Source of the DNA: Whitmania pigra | Lineage: Eukaryota > Annelida > Clitellata > Hirudinida > Haemopidae | Direction of reading: 5' to 3' | Length of the DNA stretch: 64,000 bases | NCBI GenBank assembly: GCA_021613335.1 | Contig: JAJTWR010000248.1 | Location: 855,001 to 919,000 of the forward strand | Shown: positions 16,001 to 28,900 of the stretch, piece by piece | Position numbering within the stretch: the first letter of the stretch is position 1 | Layout: each line of letters begins with the position of its first letter | The notes under the pieces: generated by a model | What the model saw: only the letters and a program-made list of their open reading frames with translations | What the model was told of the DNA's origin: nothing | The model's database searches: none | Program-made: the position numbers and the translations under genes

Positions 16001-17298
16001 TCCAAAGGTCAGCAGCAACAACAAACCATTTCCAAAGGTCAGCAACAACATCAACACTCTGAAGATGAGAAATCAAAGAGACGGAGTTTCTCTCTTGACA
16101 GGAAGGAGATTGAGAAGAACATTGATCGCCCGGTCGTCATGGATGACCAAGAACCAAAGTCTCAAATCCGTATGAGGTACAGGAAACAACCTGGAATTAA
16201 TTTGATAGATCAGTTAATTAACCACATCAATTGATTACCAATAAAGCTGAATTATTATAAATGGTCAATAAAGCTGAATTATTATAAATGGTCAATAAAG
16301 CTTAAACGATTACTGGCTAATTTGCTAAATAATACTTTTGAAGTGTGTGCGTGTTTTGCGGCAAGGAAGGTGTGATCAACAGGGATGACGTGCTGGACAG
16401 GCATTACTTGACGGAGTGCCCAATGCTCATTTATTGCGAACACTGTAAGAAGGTGAGCTCTGAATATTTTTTATATAATTCAGTTATCATTATAATTTGA
16501 TTAAGCCTTTATTTATTTATTTGATTATAGTCTGTTGCATAACTGATATGATTTGGACTATTTGATTAAGTTTTTGTTTGTTTGTTTATTTGATTATAGT
16601 CCTTTGCATAACAGAGATGATTTTTGATTGAGCCATTTAGCATGGTGATATAAAATGGGAGTAATAAGTCTGTGAAGGTGTAAGTAATAATAAGACTCCC
16701 AATTGCTAGCTGAATTTAATTAACAAACTGCTGCAAGTTTTAGTTCAGAATTCATTTGATTACACAGGCATGGGTAATTCATTTGCTTTTAATAAAAAAA
16801 TAGTTTGTTAATTGATAATCAATTTCTTTTTGAGAGGGTGGAGGTCAGCGATCTCAATGACCATCGAGTCAAATCCTGTCCTCGCAAGGAATTGTTCAAG
16901 CAGTGTCCGAGGTGCAGACAAGCCGTGCTCGAGGACAGTTTTGAAGGCCACTTTGCTGCTAACACATGCAAAGGTTGGCTATGATGACGATGATGACGAT
17001 GGTGGTCTGGTGTTAGCCATAGCTTCATCAATATAGTAATAGATATACTACATACTGTTGCTGTATTTATTAACTTTCGTTATTAATGCAATCAGTGGTG
17101 CTACCCTAGCTTGGAATCTGTTTTATTTAGTTATTCAAGAACTTTATCATTTGGAAAGGATTAGGAGACCATGAAGAATTGTGCCCCATCTGTGGAAGCA
17201 CAGTACGCACCCTACTGAACGACAACAAATACTGGGTGGCCCACCTCACCCAACCTGGACTCTGCTGCCCAACCTCGAGGACAGAGCCTAACTGCTGA
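10038..17298 (+). CDS. CEP104: Centrosomal protein of 104 kDa (ciliary tip protein)
   Basis: 21 exons, all phases close, about 994 aa (human 925). Exons: 10038-10150, 10323-10414, 10554-10635, 11051-11183, 11331-11396 (or -11378), 11486-11526, 11844-11947, 12180-12232, 12376-12525, 12703-12730, 12802-13071, 13243-13328, 13681-13917, 14102-14163, 14392-14458, 14681-14746, 14949-15070, 15352-16176, 16344-16452, 16835-16973, 17159-17298. The N-terminal jelly-roll (about 1-150) has GWRS, KVRELKSIYVKAVGRF and VSLLAVNIFGD. A coiled coil follows (about 185-280), then YDERPLP, an alpha-solenoid TOG domain (about 380-620), a basic Gln-rich linker and C-terminal zinc fingers (CVFCG, CPRC, CPICG) in the last three exons. 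In known systems the family acts at growing cilium tips, binding tubulin through TOG and CP110/EB1 partners. The intron after 11947 is GC-AG. Confidence 0.93.
10895..10990 (+). repeat. SINE fragment in CEP104 intron 3
   Basis: Contains 'gcccttgggaaggattgcta', 'tataaatgtttacaagaggc' and 'acctctggtgctttgcacat'. This is about 80% similar by eye to the 3' half of the element at 222-395, including the duplicated monomer. It is a truncated copy in sense orientation. Confidence 0.55.
15956..16050 (+). repeat. Coding tandem repeat, 30-bp unit, in CEP104
   Basis: Three near-identical 30-bp units encode QTxSKGQQQQ, in the basic linker between the TOG domain and zinc fingers of CEP104. The frame is kept. 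The repeat is probably length-polymorphic. Confidence 0.85.
16239..16302 (+). repeat. Intronic tandem repeat, 27-bp unit
   Basis: About 2.4 copies of 'caataaagctgaattatta' plus 'taaatggt' lie just after exon 18 of CEP104. Each unit carries an AATAAA, so premature polyadenylation here is conceivable. Confidence 0.7.
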
Positions 17299-17477
17299 AT
17301 TTGTCAGCACTTAAATACCTGCACAGCTATCTTTTTTTTTTACTTTTCTCTATTCTTTGACAATTGAAATGCCATGAACCATCCATGACACGATGACCTT
17401 AAGGAGCTTACTTATGATGATCGACACTGATATCTCTAGCTTATCAGTATTATTATTATTTATTAGTATCAGTTACA

Positions 17478-17483
17478 ATAAAA
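17478..17483 (+). promoter_or_regulatory. Polyadenylation signal AATAAA of CEP104
   Basis: The first canonical AATAAA on the plus strand after the CEP104 stop codon, 180 bp downstream, in the gap to the convergent FBPase gene. Confidence 0.6.
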
Positions 17484-17973
17484 TACTGAGGTCAAAATCT
17501 GGCTTTGGTGCGACGAGATGGTAGCGGGTCGGGAAATCACACACTTGGACGCCATGTTGCCAAAATGAATGCAAATATTTAGTTCAGCTATCATGTTTTG
17601 TCATCAAAGAAAAAAACTTCCAAAACGAAACAAAATCCTCAGAAATATGCCATTTTAAGCATTGGTAAGCATTCACCCAGAAACCCAAAACTTAAATTCA
17701 ACCTTTTCATTCACAAATAACAATGCAAGTTTTTATCCTGTAAAGACTCCAATCATTATGTAAAAATATTTACTTTTACTACAAATTATGAGAAGAGGAA
17801 ATTATTCTGGAGATTTTTGGCTCCGTAGCATTACTAGAGTTCATCATATCCACAAGATGGATGGTGCTAAACCCGTAGGTACAAGATATTTCCCTAGACT
17901 GTCTTCCCTCTACTGAGAGATGCAGAATGATAAGACTGTGTCCCTGTTAGGGGACTTTCAAGTAAAGTTCTCC

Positions 17974-20308
17974 TCAATTGTCAAAGCATGATAAGGCATC
18001 GTCAACATTCTTAGGTGATCCGAGAAAGATTGGGACCTTTTGGTGTATGGAGTCTGGTTGGACGTCCAGCACAGGGGACAGGGACCAGAGGGTGGTGATG
18101 GCTTTTCCACCTGCCTGCTCCACCAGGAAGGCCATAGGCATGCACTCGTACAACAGCCTCAGCTATTTAGAGGAGAAAGAACAATTTTTGTTAAAACAAC
18201 AAACATCAGAACAAATTCTCTATTCTGTTACGCTCAATCCATTACGGGATATTAGCTTCTCCAACTACCCATCCATCCACTGCTATCGTCATTATCATAG
18301 TCATCATCATCACAAATACAATCAACCATCATATTTGCACCATAAAATCTCAAACCTTTCCCTTGATGCAGTCTTTGGTGCACGGATACATGAAGATGCC
18401 TCCATATTTCAAAGTTCTGTGCACATCTGCAACCATCGTCCCTATGTACCTGCCAGTGTAGGGGCCATCACCATTTTCCTTGTCAAAAGGTGAAACAACC
18501 AGTAATAAGTCCCAATCTTTATGATGGTTAAACATTTTTGGTAAACCTATAATGCACAAAAATCTAGACATCATTTCTTGATAATGACACTAAGCCATGA
18601 GTGGGTGATGTGTCAGTGACTTTCATTTAGTCACTCCTTTTCATGACTGATTGATTAATTGCAATTATTGATTAAATTTGATTATTCTCTTCTTTTCAAA
18701 AGCCATTTTTAAACTCTTTGTTGAAAGTGTCAGAATTCTATTTATTAAACACTTGTTGGCCTAGTCGCTGATTATTACCATTAAATAAACCATAAAGAAC
18801 CCTAAAGGTTATCAAAACCCAAATCACAATGACAATAAGGTCCCACCTGGGGATTCTTAAGTGACTCAATATACTTCTCAACTGGGGCATACCAGAACTT
18901 GGAATATCCCTCATTGATGGAGTAAATGTGGCCCTTCTCAGGGATTCTGATGTTGGAGCTTGTAAGGACAAACTCCCCAATGTTCTGAAGGGTAGATATT
19001 ATGATAACAATGTTGATGAAAATATTATGAGGATTGTACAAGTGTGATTGTGTAAAAAAGTCCAGTTGTTAATTAATGCAAAATGAAAACTTGCACCAGC
19101 GATGTATGCATAATAAATAAGTATATGAAAAACTAGCAACAAAAGTAAATGCCTAACAAAAATACAACTTTAATGTCTCAGTTTTTAATAACCTATTTGT
19201 AACAAATAAAAAAACAATAATAACCACAATAATAATAATAATAATGTAAATATAAACCATACCGGATCAAGCAAAAATTCCTGCACCCCATAACCCAGTG
19301 AGAGGACAAGGACTGTTGCACTGCCATAGAGCGCATACCCTGCTGCCAACAAATTCCTACCTTTCTGCAGGGCATCATTGGATGAGGGGTTATTGTCAGA
19401 TTGCTAAAAAGTGAAGCAAATAATACTAATTGCATTTATTATGAATTACATAATAATAGTACTGATAACCACACATCGCAAGGCTGATGACCTGTTTTAC
19501 AGTCATGTTTTAAATGAGAAATGCATTTGTGTTAAAATACTTGTTATTGAATATAAACAAAACAAACAATCAAAAATAAGTTAAATCTCCCAATCCAATG
19601 TTCCTTTATCTTATTCAATAATGTCAATAATTTGCCAAAATTACAAATAACATCATTCACAAAAAAGAAAATACCAGGAAAGAAGCATCTCCTCACCTTT
19701 TTGAATATTCCAAATATGGTTCCTACTGGAACAAGGCTTTCAATGTTGGATGTTCCATCTAGTGGATCCAGACAGACAACATAATCACCCTGGATAAAAA
19801 AACAACATAGCATCAAAAATAAATTAGGATAGACGTGGACCACCAGTGACCAACCTGTTTCTCCCTCTCCACAATGATGGCTTCTTCTCCAGGCACCACA
19901 ATGACTGAGGTGGTATAGGAGGACTTGAGCATGTTGATCATCAGTGTCTTCACAGTCTCCTCAAGGTTTTGCTCATAATAGGCAGAATGCCAGGGCTTTT
20001 CAAGCCCATTGCTGTAAAAAAAGGCCCATTTTTAGTAAGGATTTCTTAATTAAAACCATCCTAACTTGGTATAATGACATAACATGTTGCCATAATGGCT
20101 GATTCAAATAATACTTCTAATCTTCAAATACTCACTATTGCTTTAGACCAGCTCTCCTAACGATATTTGAAACAGCTTTGATGGCCGTTTGTATGGCGTT
20201 CATAAGTTGTGCGAGGTCCTTAAACTTTAAATGATTTGCTTGCTCTTGCTCCAGTACGAACTTGGTCAGTGTCACAGCCACTCTGCTCGTGTGAGATGCG
20301 GCTTTCAT
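17974..20308 (-). CDS. Fructose-1,6-bisphosphatase-like protein with altered catalytic and AMP sites
   Basis: Seven exons with closed phases: 20136-20308, 19855-20011, 19697-19789, 19263-19403, 18847-18984, 18356-18478, 17974-18162. The product is 337 aa (human FBP1 338). Kept: DPLDGTSNI metal loop (D118, D121), [34 protein letters not shown] (substrate Arg/Tyr/Lys and the C-terminal Glu ligand). In ungapped register with human FBP1, metal ligands E97/E98 are V-P, the catalytic loop GSTNVTGDQ is replaced by an unrelated stretch (EKPWHSAYY), and AMP-site residues T27-T31, K112 and R140 are changed. The 121-bp first intron hides no missing exon. Family role: cytosolic, hydrolyses fructose 1,6-bisphosphate in gluconeogenesis. 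Here that activity is doubtful. A sensor, moonlighting or pseudoenzyme role is an inference. Confidence 0.9.
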
Positions 20309-21029
20309 GATGTCAGTAATTGACAGAAGAAAAGCCTTCTGCGATGATTATCGATAAGAAAGTAACGTCTTTCCATCTAAACTAACTTCTCATTATGAAA
20401 TCGACCTCGAAGCACGAGCAGACATACTGGTGAAAAAGCAAACTTCTACGTTAGATTAAAAAGTTAGAAATTAATGAAATTAAATTTTAAAAACCCTCAA
20501 TGATGATTTTAAAGAACTTTCCAAAATGTGAGTAAAATGTTAGAAAAATAAAGTCAATTACCTAATATAGTCATAACAAAGAACCAGAGTAAAAGGTGTC
20601 GCCTAGAAAAACCGACATTTTGACCAGCTAAATTTTTTCAGAGCGCAGTTATTTTTGCAAAATAATAACACAAAAAATATTACAAAAAATGTTAAATATA
20701 TTAGTTTAAAATAGAAGAAGTACTTTGCTTGAACAAAATTTTACAAAATGCCGGTAATTGACACCTTCCCTAGTGAAACGTAGCGACATCTTTAACTGCA
20801 CAGGAAATTTTCCTATTGGCTGGCTGTCAGCTGATTGAGAAGTTGCTACAGCTGATCACTTCAGATAACGGTGACAAATAATTATTTAGAACAAAAATTT
20901 AAAAGTTTTACTAGGACATTGTAGTTAGAAAGCAGAAAATTTAGACGCAGTTGTGAGAAATTTCGTATTTGCTCTCACAAAACGCCAGCCTCTTGAGCCT
21001 GTAGCTTTGGTTGCTGTGTCTGATATGTG
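20309..21029. other. Upstream region of the FBPase-like gene
   Basis: No coding signal on either strand. It contains 'agctgatcacttcagataac' and other AT-rich sequence. It presumably includes the minus-strand FBPase-like promoter. Confidence 0.3.
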
Positions 21030-21037
21030 TATAAAAG
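21030..21037 (+). promoter_or_regulatory. Candidate TATA box
   Basis: TATAAAAG, followed about 30 bp later by locally GC-richer DNA and by a coding-like exon at 21622. Plus-strand promoter activity is inferred only. Confidence 0.3.
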
Positions 21038-21621
21038 AGCTATACATTCGGAGGTCAGCACAAATGAGAAATAAGTTGGTTTAGACTCGAAGGCAGGCCG
21101 GCGAGCTGGGCAGGCAGACATATTAGATGATAATTTTTGTTCGTTTTAGATTTTCCGAAAAAGGAGAGAAAACCTTCTAGCTCCTGTCCGGGCTTGTACA
21201 ACTCTTGACTGGCGTTTCTCAATGCTGATTCATCAACAACTGACAGCCGACCGGTTATTATTAATTATATGCTAATTTAAATATTAACGATCACGTATGA
21301 AATTGGTATTAAATTCTAAACTAATATTTTCATCAATACGAACTGGAATTTCTTTTAAATCGCGCTTATTTTTTACGAGTTTTGTCTAGACATGTTATGC
21401 TAACGCTGTACTAATGGAAGTGCTACGTTCGCGGCCGGCCTTGTATCTAGCTGATGTTAGGCCTTAATTTTAAAATAATTTATTCTATTATTATCAGCTA
21501 GATCGGATGATTAGAAGACCAACGTGCTAGAGAATTCTGCTGAAAAACGGGGCACTTTCGGCATTTTAGCGACGTAATTAGATTAGAAAGTAGGTAGCGT
21601 GCTCATTGAAAACTGACTAAA

Positions 21622-21716
21622 ATGGGTCTATCGGACGATAGAGAGGATCGGATATTGAATTTACGCCTTCTCTCATGGCGTCTGGCGAGTCTGATAGCTG
21701 AACATTATTCCGGTAG
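21622..21716 (+). CDS. Orphan coding-like first exon (no downstream exon found)
   Basis: The start context AAAATGG is good. The frame stays open for 31 codons, MGLSDDREDRILNLR then LLSWRLASLIAEHYSG, and ends exactly at a strong donor AG/GTAAGA (phase 2). Composition is GC-richer than its surroundings. No continuation exon could be recognised on the plus strand before EXOC8, and the protein is not one I know. It could be the first exon of a gene with a long intron, an uncatalogued short gene, or chance. Confidence 0.3.
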
Positions 21717-24700
21717 GTAAGAATTCCTTGTATTTTCGGAGACCACGTTGCGACAACGAACGTTTTGGATTGGCTTTTAACTGGGCAGACTTGTGGCTAA
21801 ATTCCTCATTCAAGCTGCCTAATTAAGAGCTAATCTACGTTGTCTGAAGCGGCGGAAGATTCTAGAAGTTTTCTTGACTGATTTTCCGCGTAGCCGACAG
21901 TCTAGACTGGCGGGATTAAACTCGGTTGAACCACGTTGTCAAAGTTACAGTCCGGAATAACGAACTGCCATCTATCAGACTTGAGTGGATCACAGGTCTC
22001 AGACGAATTTTCTTTGCATCGAGACTGGCCAATCGAAGTGAGTCTTGAAATATTTATTAGTAATGCATTTGACCTAATAATAGCTATAAACCAGCTCATT
22101 CTTGTGGGTGTCATCACTGACATTCCTAAGCAGATGAATAGCTAGCCTTTGACGTTGCATGTACATTTCTAGAGATTTTTGCCAGCTGAGCAGAAACTTT
22201 TGAAATAAATCTGAGATATTGCAATGGGTTTAGGATTGCAATCAGAAATACAATATCTAGAGATTTTTATTTTTTGTAAAAGCTGATGGATGTGTTTTTG
22301 TTTTGCTGGAGATGGTGTTGGATCCAACAGAGGTTGGGAACGTTCCAGGATCTGTCAGACATGTTAAATTTTTCCTCAAAGTGGAACTTTAAAGAAAAGA
22401 ATATCAGCTCACTTTAAGAAATCCACTTCGTGATCGGTTAGAATTTGAATTAATGTCATAGGTGATGTTCATAATAGCTTAACAATGTGGCTTTATATAA
22501 TCATAATGATAACAAATGCTATAAGTTAGCATTGTGTCATTAGCTTACTGGTTGTATTCACATTGTTTCTCATTGAGACATCAATGTTCTTGATTTACCC
22601 ATCAAGAATTACTGGGTTGTCTGGCCCACCAATTATATGGTTGATTAATCAACCATTTACTCGAGAACAGAATAGACATTCTGATCATCTAAGCCAGAGC
22701 AGACAAGCCATTTCAGAGTGATGGATCAGTGATTGACCGACCCCAAGAGAAAGGGCATTTAAACACCCGAAAGGCTGGATGAAGTGGTAAAAAGACTGGG
22801 TCGAGTGCTTACCCACTTATGACCGAATGCTAGGTTCTTCAGTGGCCAGCTCTTCCTTGATTAAATGTTATTGGAAGCTGCCAGTAGAAGGGCTATGCAG
22901 CGGCATTGGGGAGTCGTCTGCCTGATGATTAGCTTTTCATATTTTCAATCCTGCCTTCAATCTATCGTTATCATTTCATTCCTTCGGTTCTTTCATTCCA
23001 TCATTCACAAAATGCCTGATAATACTGTTCACATGCAGTATGCATCATAGGTAATTGCAATGCTATGCTGTTTTTATTATTAAAATTTGCTTACTTATAT
23101 CAGTTAATCTTATATTTATTGATGATATTACATTTACTGATAATAATAATAATAATAATAATAATAATATAATAATAATAATATAATAATGATGATGATA
23201 TCATTTGTGTGTCAATGGTTGTATTCCATAAGGCTACAAGGGTGAAGGTGCAGAATATTATGGTGTTGCAACATTCATTTGGCTTAGGAAAGGGGAAATG
23301 GTAATGGTGACATTGATGATTATGATGATGATCTAGTGAACCAAATGAATGTTATAGTGTTAAGTATGTTGAGTGATATAATCAAACAAATAATTGAATA
23401 ATGTGGGTTAGAAAAGCACTACATAATGTATTCAGGCAAAGTAAGCCAGATGTATAGCTGCCCATTCTCTACCAAAATGTAACTCATTAACTATGATTTG
23501 CATATTCATGCACCATGGCCTCACAGCTGACTTTCTGGATGCAAGATTATTCAGGAAGAAGACAGAAGCATTTAGGAGACAGAAGAGGTTGCATAATTAT
23601 ATTTAAACACATTAATTAAATATTGTATTTATTTTTTCTTTCTGCTGCATTATGGATAGAGTTGTGCATGGCTATCAAACATTTCTTCTATAAAGCAGTG
23701 GTTGCCAGGCAACCATTCAAGGAATGTTATGATTGGCTGGAGCTGCAATTCATTCAAAGATGAAAATATGTTCTTAATTAACAATATGTAGCCAACCAAT
23801 GGAAGAGTGCATCTTGGCTCGGCCTTCTTTATCGTTTCAACCTTGACCTTTACAATCATCTAAACTCTCCTCATCAATGGGGGATCAATGGCCACATCAT
23901 TACAAGCCAAATTCTCAGCTTCACTCTACGTATGAGCTATCATGTGACTGTAATTACAATATCATTACGAAGCGCCATGACTGTGGCTATGTTGGTTGAT
24001 AATGTGGTGATGCCGGGCATCAAAATGGTAACGATAAAATGTTCATAAAAATCCATTAGCTATGGTTTATGGTGGACATTATAAAAAAGAAATGTGGGTG
24101 CACATAAGTAATGCTTCGAGTGCAAGGCATAATGACATTATATTGTAAAGGGTCACGTGCAATCACATTCATACCTTATGTCGGTATGCTTCATTGACTC
24201 AAGGTAACGTGCCGAACATATGTTAATGTAATATGTAATAAACATGTATTAATGTGTTACGTATCAACAATTGCATTGTGGGCTGAATCATTATTTTTAA
24301 TAAAATAATTATTTCATTTTTATTTTCACATTAAGTATTTTGTATGATATAACTTCAATGGCAGTGAAAATGAAAGTTATCGAAAACCATCTGTTGTCTA
24401 AATTTCACATTTGAACTTATTGACCTGTGAATGACTTTGTAAGCAGTTGATTTCCAATAAAAATTTGAAATGCCTAAATGCCCACATCCACTAATTAAAG
24501 TTCACATGAATGCTTCCAAACGCTTAAATAACTTAAAATAGTTTAAAGCAGTAATTTAAAATAAAAAGCTATATGGCACAATCATAATTACATCACAATA
24601 ATTATGGTGCACATTAGTATTCAGAGCTTATCTTCTCTTGAGTTTTCTGAGTTAAGCTGCCAACTTTCCTAAATGTTGTGACGGGGTTAAGTCGCGTCTG

Positions 24701-25915
24701 AAAATCCTGGTTGCCCAATCAGACGCTCAATAAGTCATTAGGTCACATAGTGGGAGGATGACACAAGATAAATAATGCTGCAGCAATTATCCCATCGCTA
24801 CTTTTATTATTGCTGGCCTATCTGTGTCTTGCTGATGGCCAGTAGATTATAAGGGCATTTTGAAAAGTTAAATGTTGCTTGAAATTAATTAACCACTGCC
24901 CTCAGACATGTTAGACTAACAACTAGGTTCGCAATAAGAGTTTGGATTAGTATTTAAGGCGATCAAAATTAGGTAGCCATTAATAACTTTAGTGAAACGC
25001 TAAAGTAATATTACTAATCATAAAAATTCACAATACCAATAATGCTTTTAATATAATTTAATGGCTTATAATTCAATCACGATGCATATCTTTCGACAGT
25101 TCATCAAGAAAAAAATACTGACTAAAAGGGGCATAGCAACAAAGCCATTATCACAACCCACAATTATAATCCCAAAAACATAAATTAAGCACCATCATGA
25201 CAGCACATTGTCTCACTCAACATGGGCTGCTAAACGAATTTAACTCTAAGCAACAATGAACAATTTTCTTTTAGCGAATACCAAACTTATTAATAAGTTC
25301 ATTAAAGATCTCAAATCAGAAGTCATTGTCATCGATGTCCCAAAGCGTCGCCAATGGCAGCAAACAATAAATAAAAAAATCAAAGACTTCAAATTCCTCT
25401 GATGCACTGAACCTTGAAAGCAATGTAGGTTTTGAGACCAAAAGGCATTAGATTCTCAAGACAGCACAGCAACAACAATAATAATAATTATGATAATAAC
25501 AATAAGAGCCTATTTATAGAAAATAGAAACATGTTCCCATGGCAACAACCATAATAATAATAATAATTACAGCACTATCAATACAGGAGAATAAAAAGCA
25601 AGCAATGGTTGTGGAATCCTAAGCACTGCATCAACAACGATTATGCAGCAAAGACAAGGCAATAACTACTATGTTATTAAGCATATCAATTATAATAAAA
25701 TTAATTTGCAGATGAAGATCATAGAGATTAAACAACTTCGTGTTGCTAACCAATAAAATTTTTAACTATGAATGTTAAGGAGACATAACCAAACAATAAA
25801 TTCATTCATAATAATCAGCGGACTATCCTATTCATGCGACAACTCAGGCTAGTGGGAGGAGTCGCTGTTAAGTTATGCAGGAGGCATTAGCATAAATATT
25901 CTGGCTTGTAATCGT
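21717..25915. other. Intergenic, no gene recognised
   Basis: About 4.2 kb with no long open frame or family motif. It contains a short TAA array near 23141-23190. A weak exon-like stretch (acceptor before 23553, KKTEAFRRQK) joins in phase with the orphan exon at 21622 but is too short to support. Confidence 0.4.
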
Positions 25916-28900
25916 TCATATACTCTTCAGTCTATCCCTCAGAGCATCCAATTCCTGGAGTTGAAAGCCTGTGGCTTCCACGTGCTTCTTTTTGATGACT
26001 TGTAAGAGGGGTCCGGAGATGAACTCGGCGTTCCGTCTGATCAATGGAAGCTGATGATGGTAGAAAGATGAAAAGTATAATAAATCATGATCTGCAAGCA
26101 TAATAAATGCATTGTGGTCGAAGACATCGACTGATATACATGACCATGCGTTCATATGTTGTGCAGAGATATTTTGGAGGTCATGTCAGGCTTTAAGACA
26201 ATAAAATCTCAGTGGTGATTTAAAAAAAAATAATAATGATAAATATTAGCACTAATAATACATTCAATCAAATGAATACAACAGTCAAGTAATATAAATG
26301 TATCCATAATCCAAATTTAATAAATAAATAAATCCATTATCATGAATATTATTAATATCATCACTCACGCTGGCTTCCCACTCCTTTGACTCGGCAGCTC
26401 TGACCACATGTTGTATCTGAGCGTTGAGAATGTCCTTGAGACCATCAACGATACCTTGCCTCATGTCAGGCGAGTACAAGTTCAAAAGGTCACAGCAGAA
26501 GGTCACGTAGGACTTGGAGAAGTAGATTGTGTTGGAGGTCAAGAAACTGAAACATTTGTCTGTTAGAAAAGAGTATCAAAACTGTTAGTTTAGTAATAAA
26601 TAAATGTTAAGTAATAGATTTATTATTACAATTGTTTTATAACAAATGTTGGTTGTGTAATCAACTATAAGGTTTTTGAACTCTAGTTGGCCAAAAAATA
26701 CTAAAATAGTTTAGTAATAAATGCTGCATTAATAACATTAATTAATTACAATCATGGTTCGTACAGGTCCTAAAAAGAACCAGGAACATGAATCTTTTGG
26801 TCCAGGCAAACAGCCTGAGGAAAGATAGCAAGGCAAAAGTGACAGAAATTGCAACTTTAGAGAAAGACTTGAAAATTTGATTTTTATTTAAATAAATCGA
26901 TATTATGAACTTTCACGTGTTACTGTCTTATGATATATGTCTAAATTATACAAAAATGAATAATTAAAATCTAAATAACGTTATTTCCTGTATGAACCAT
27001 TGTATCAATGGTTTTATATCAATTATTGGCTAAGTAATGTGATAAGTTAAAGATGATACAATTGGATGACTGACTGAATGAATATTCCTTAATAGTGGTG
27101 AAGCCTTGAGACACCATGTCCTCTTCAAACTTAACCAGGTTTTCTGGAGATGAGAAGTTGGATGGTTTCCATTGGTCATCCTGAATCAATCAATCAATCA
27201 ACCAACTGTTGTTTCATTCAATACAAATCATCACTATTTAAATAAGAAATTGTCAATTCTTTCTTTGAATGAGGATCAAAAGAAAATAACAAAATGAAAA
27301 CCTCAGTTGAAATTTTATTTATTCTTATTGTCGTTATCATCATCATCATCATATTCTCACAAGCATCACCATGATTGGCCTCTTCCCTAACATCAACAAG
27401 ACAAATTCATTGATTCCCACAACTCACAGATGCCCTGTGCCTGACAGCATCCATCTGGTTGTCTCCTGCCTGTTGCATGATCTGCAGCAGGGAGGATTGG
27501 AGAAGTCGATCAAGCAGAAAGATCAGATCCAAACCTGCCGGACTCAACTGTAACAAAATGAAAATTTTTAATGTTCAATCACAAAAAGTATTCAAAGTGT
27601 TTTGGAAATACACAGAAATAAGAAACATTATACAAAGGGATTTTATCTTGCTCGCACACTAAGTTAAAGAGCATCCAAGAATCTCTTTGAAAAAACAACA
27701 TTGATAACAAACTCAAGTTTGCATGGCTGACTATGTTTGTTTTTTTTCTTGTTAATAAAAACTAAAGTAACACCCCATTTTCCAACCTTTTTGCAGCTGG
27801 TTCTTGCCTTTTCGATGGACTTGGAAACTGTGGAAAAGTTCAACTTGCTTCCGAACACTTGCGAGGTGAAGAGATTGATAAAGTGTTGCAGTTCATCCTT
27901 GCACCACAAGATGAAGGCTGCAATGAATAGGTCGACGAGCAATTAAAATTATTTCATTTAAATATTTTAGTTAAATGAGTACACTTATCCTTAACATTAT
28001 TCCAGTTTCTCATTTACATTTTGCTCGGTGTTAGAAGCCTTTAAACAATTTTATAATGCAAAGCATTAAAAGATTGGCCAAATACAAGCCACATTATAAA
28101 GGGTTGCATTGTGACCATGAACCCGTAGTTTGTTAAGACCACAAACCCGAGTGATTGCCGGGGCACTTAGGAAAGGCCTTGGTGAACTCCTTGGAGACCT
28201 CCAGAAGTCCGTTGAAGAAGTTTTTGCACAACTCGTCGACATACAGGAGAGTGTTGCTCTCCGACTTGAGTCCCTTGAGGGAGTACCGGCACATGGCACT
28301 CCTGTTCCTCAGGAAGAGCTTGCAAGCCTGGACGCTCTTCCCGAGTCGGTTCAGTTGGGCGACTGCCCTCCTGGCTGCCCTTGGTCCGCCCCTGATGGAT
28401 CTCTCGGGACTGAGGCTCAGCTCTTGGGTGAGCACTTCAGTCAGTTGCTTCGTTCGGTGATCTATGCGACTCCTGTGGGTAAAATTATTAAATATTTTAA
28501 AGTCAAGATGTTTGTTGGTAATGATGCCACTGAAATAGTAGAAAATGATGATGATAACATTGTGGTGTGGTCATCGTGTCAAATCAAATTCCTTACTTAT
28601 AGTCACCAATGGAAATGTGCTTGGGACAGCTCTCCAGGTATTCTGTGACTGTGGGAAAATTTACTCAATTTAATTTGATGACAACCATTGAGAATAACAG
28701 AATGATCCACCAACAATTTAGATAACATCTCTTCACAAAGTGAAAATCACAGAACCAATAAGACATTAATAAATTATTAATCGCAATATTATCATATAAT
28801 TTATTAAATGCTTTTTACAAGCACTAATAGGTTTATCGTCATCAAAATCAATTCTAAATGTTACCACAAACAACAACAACAAAACCCCACTTTTGATGAT

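Noticed and set aside
15760..16076. Antisense Leu/Val/Cys-rich frames over CEP104
   Set aside because: Shadows of the Gln repeat. The sense frame is fixed by splice phase and CEP104 homology.
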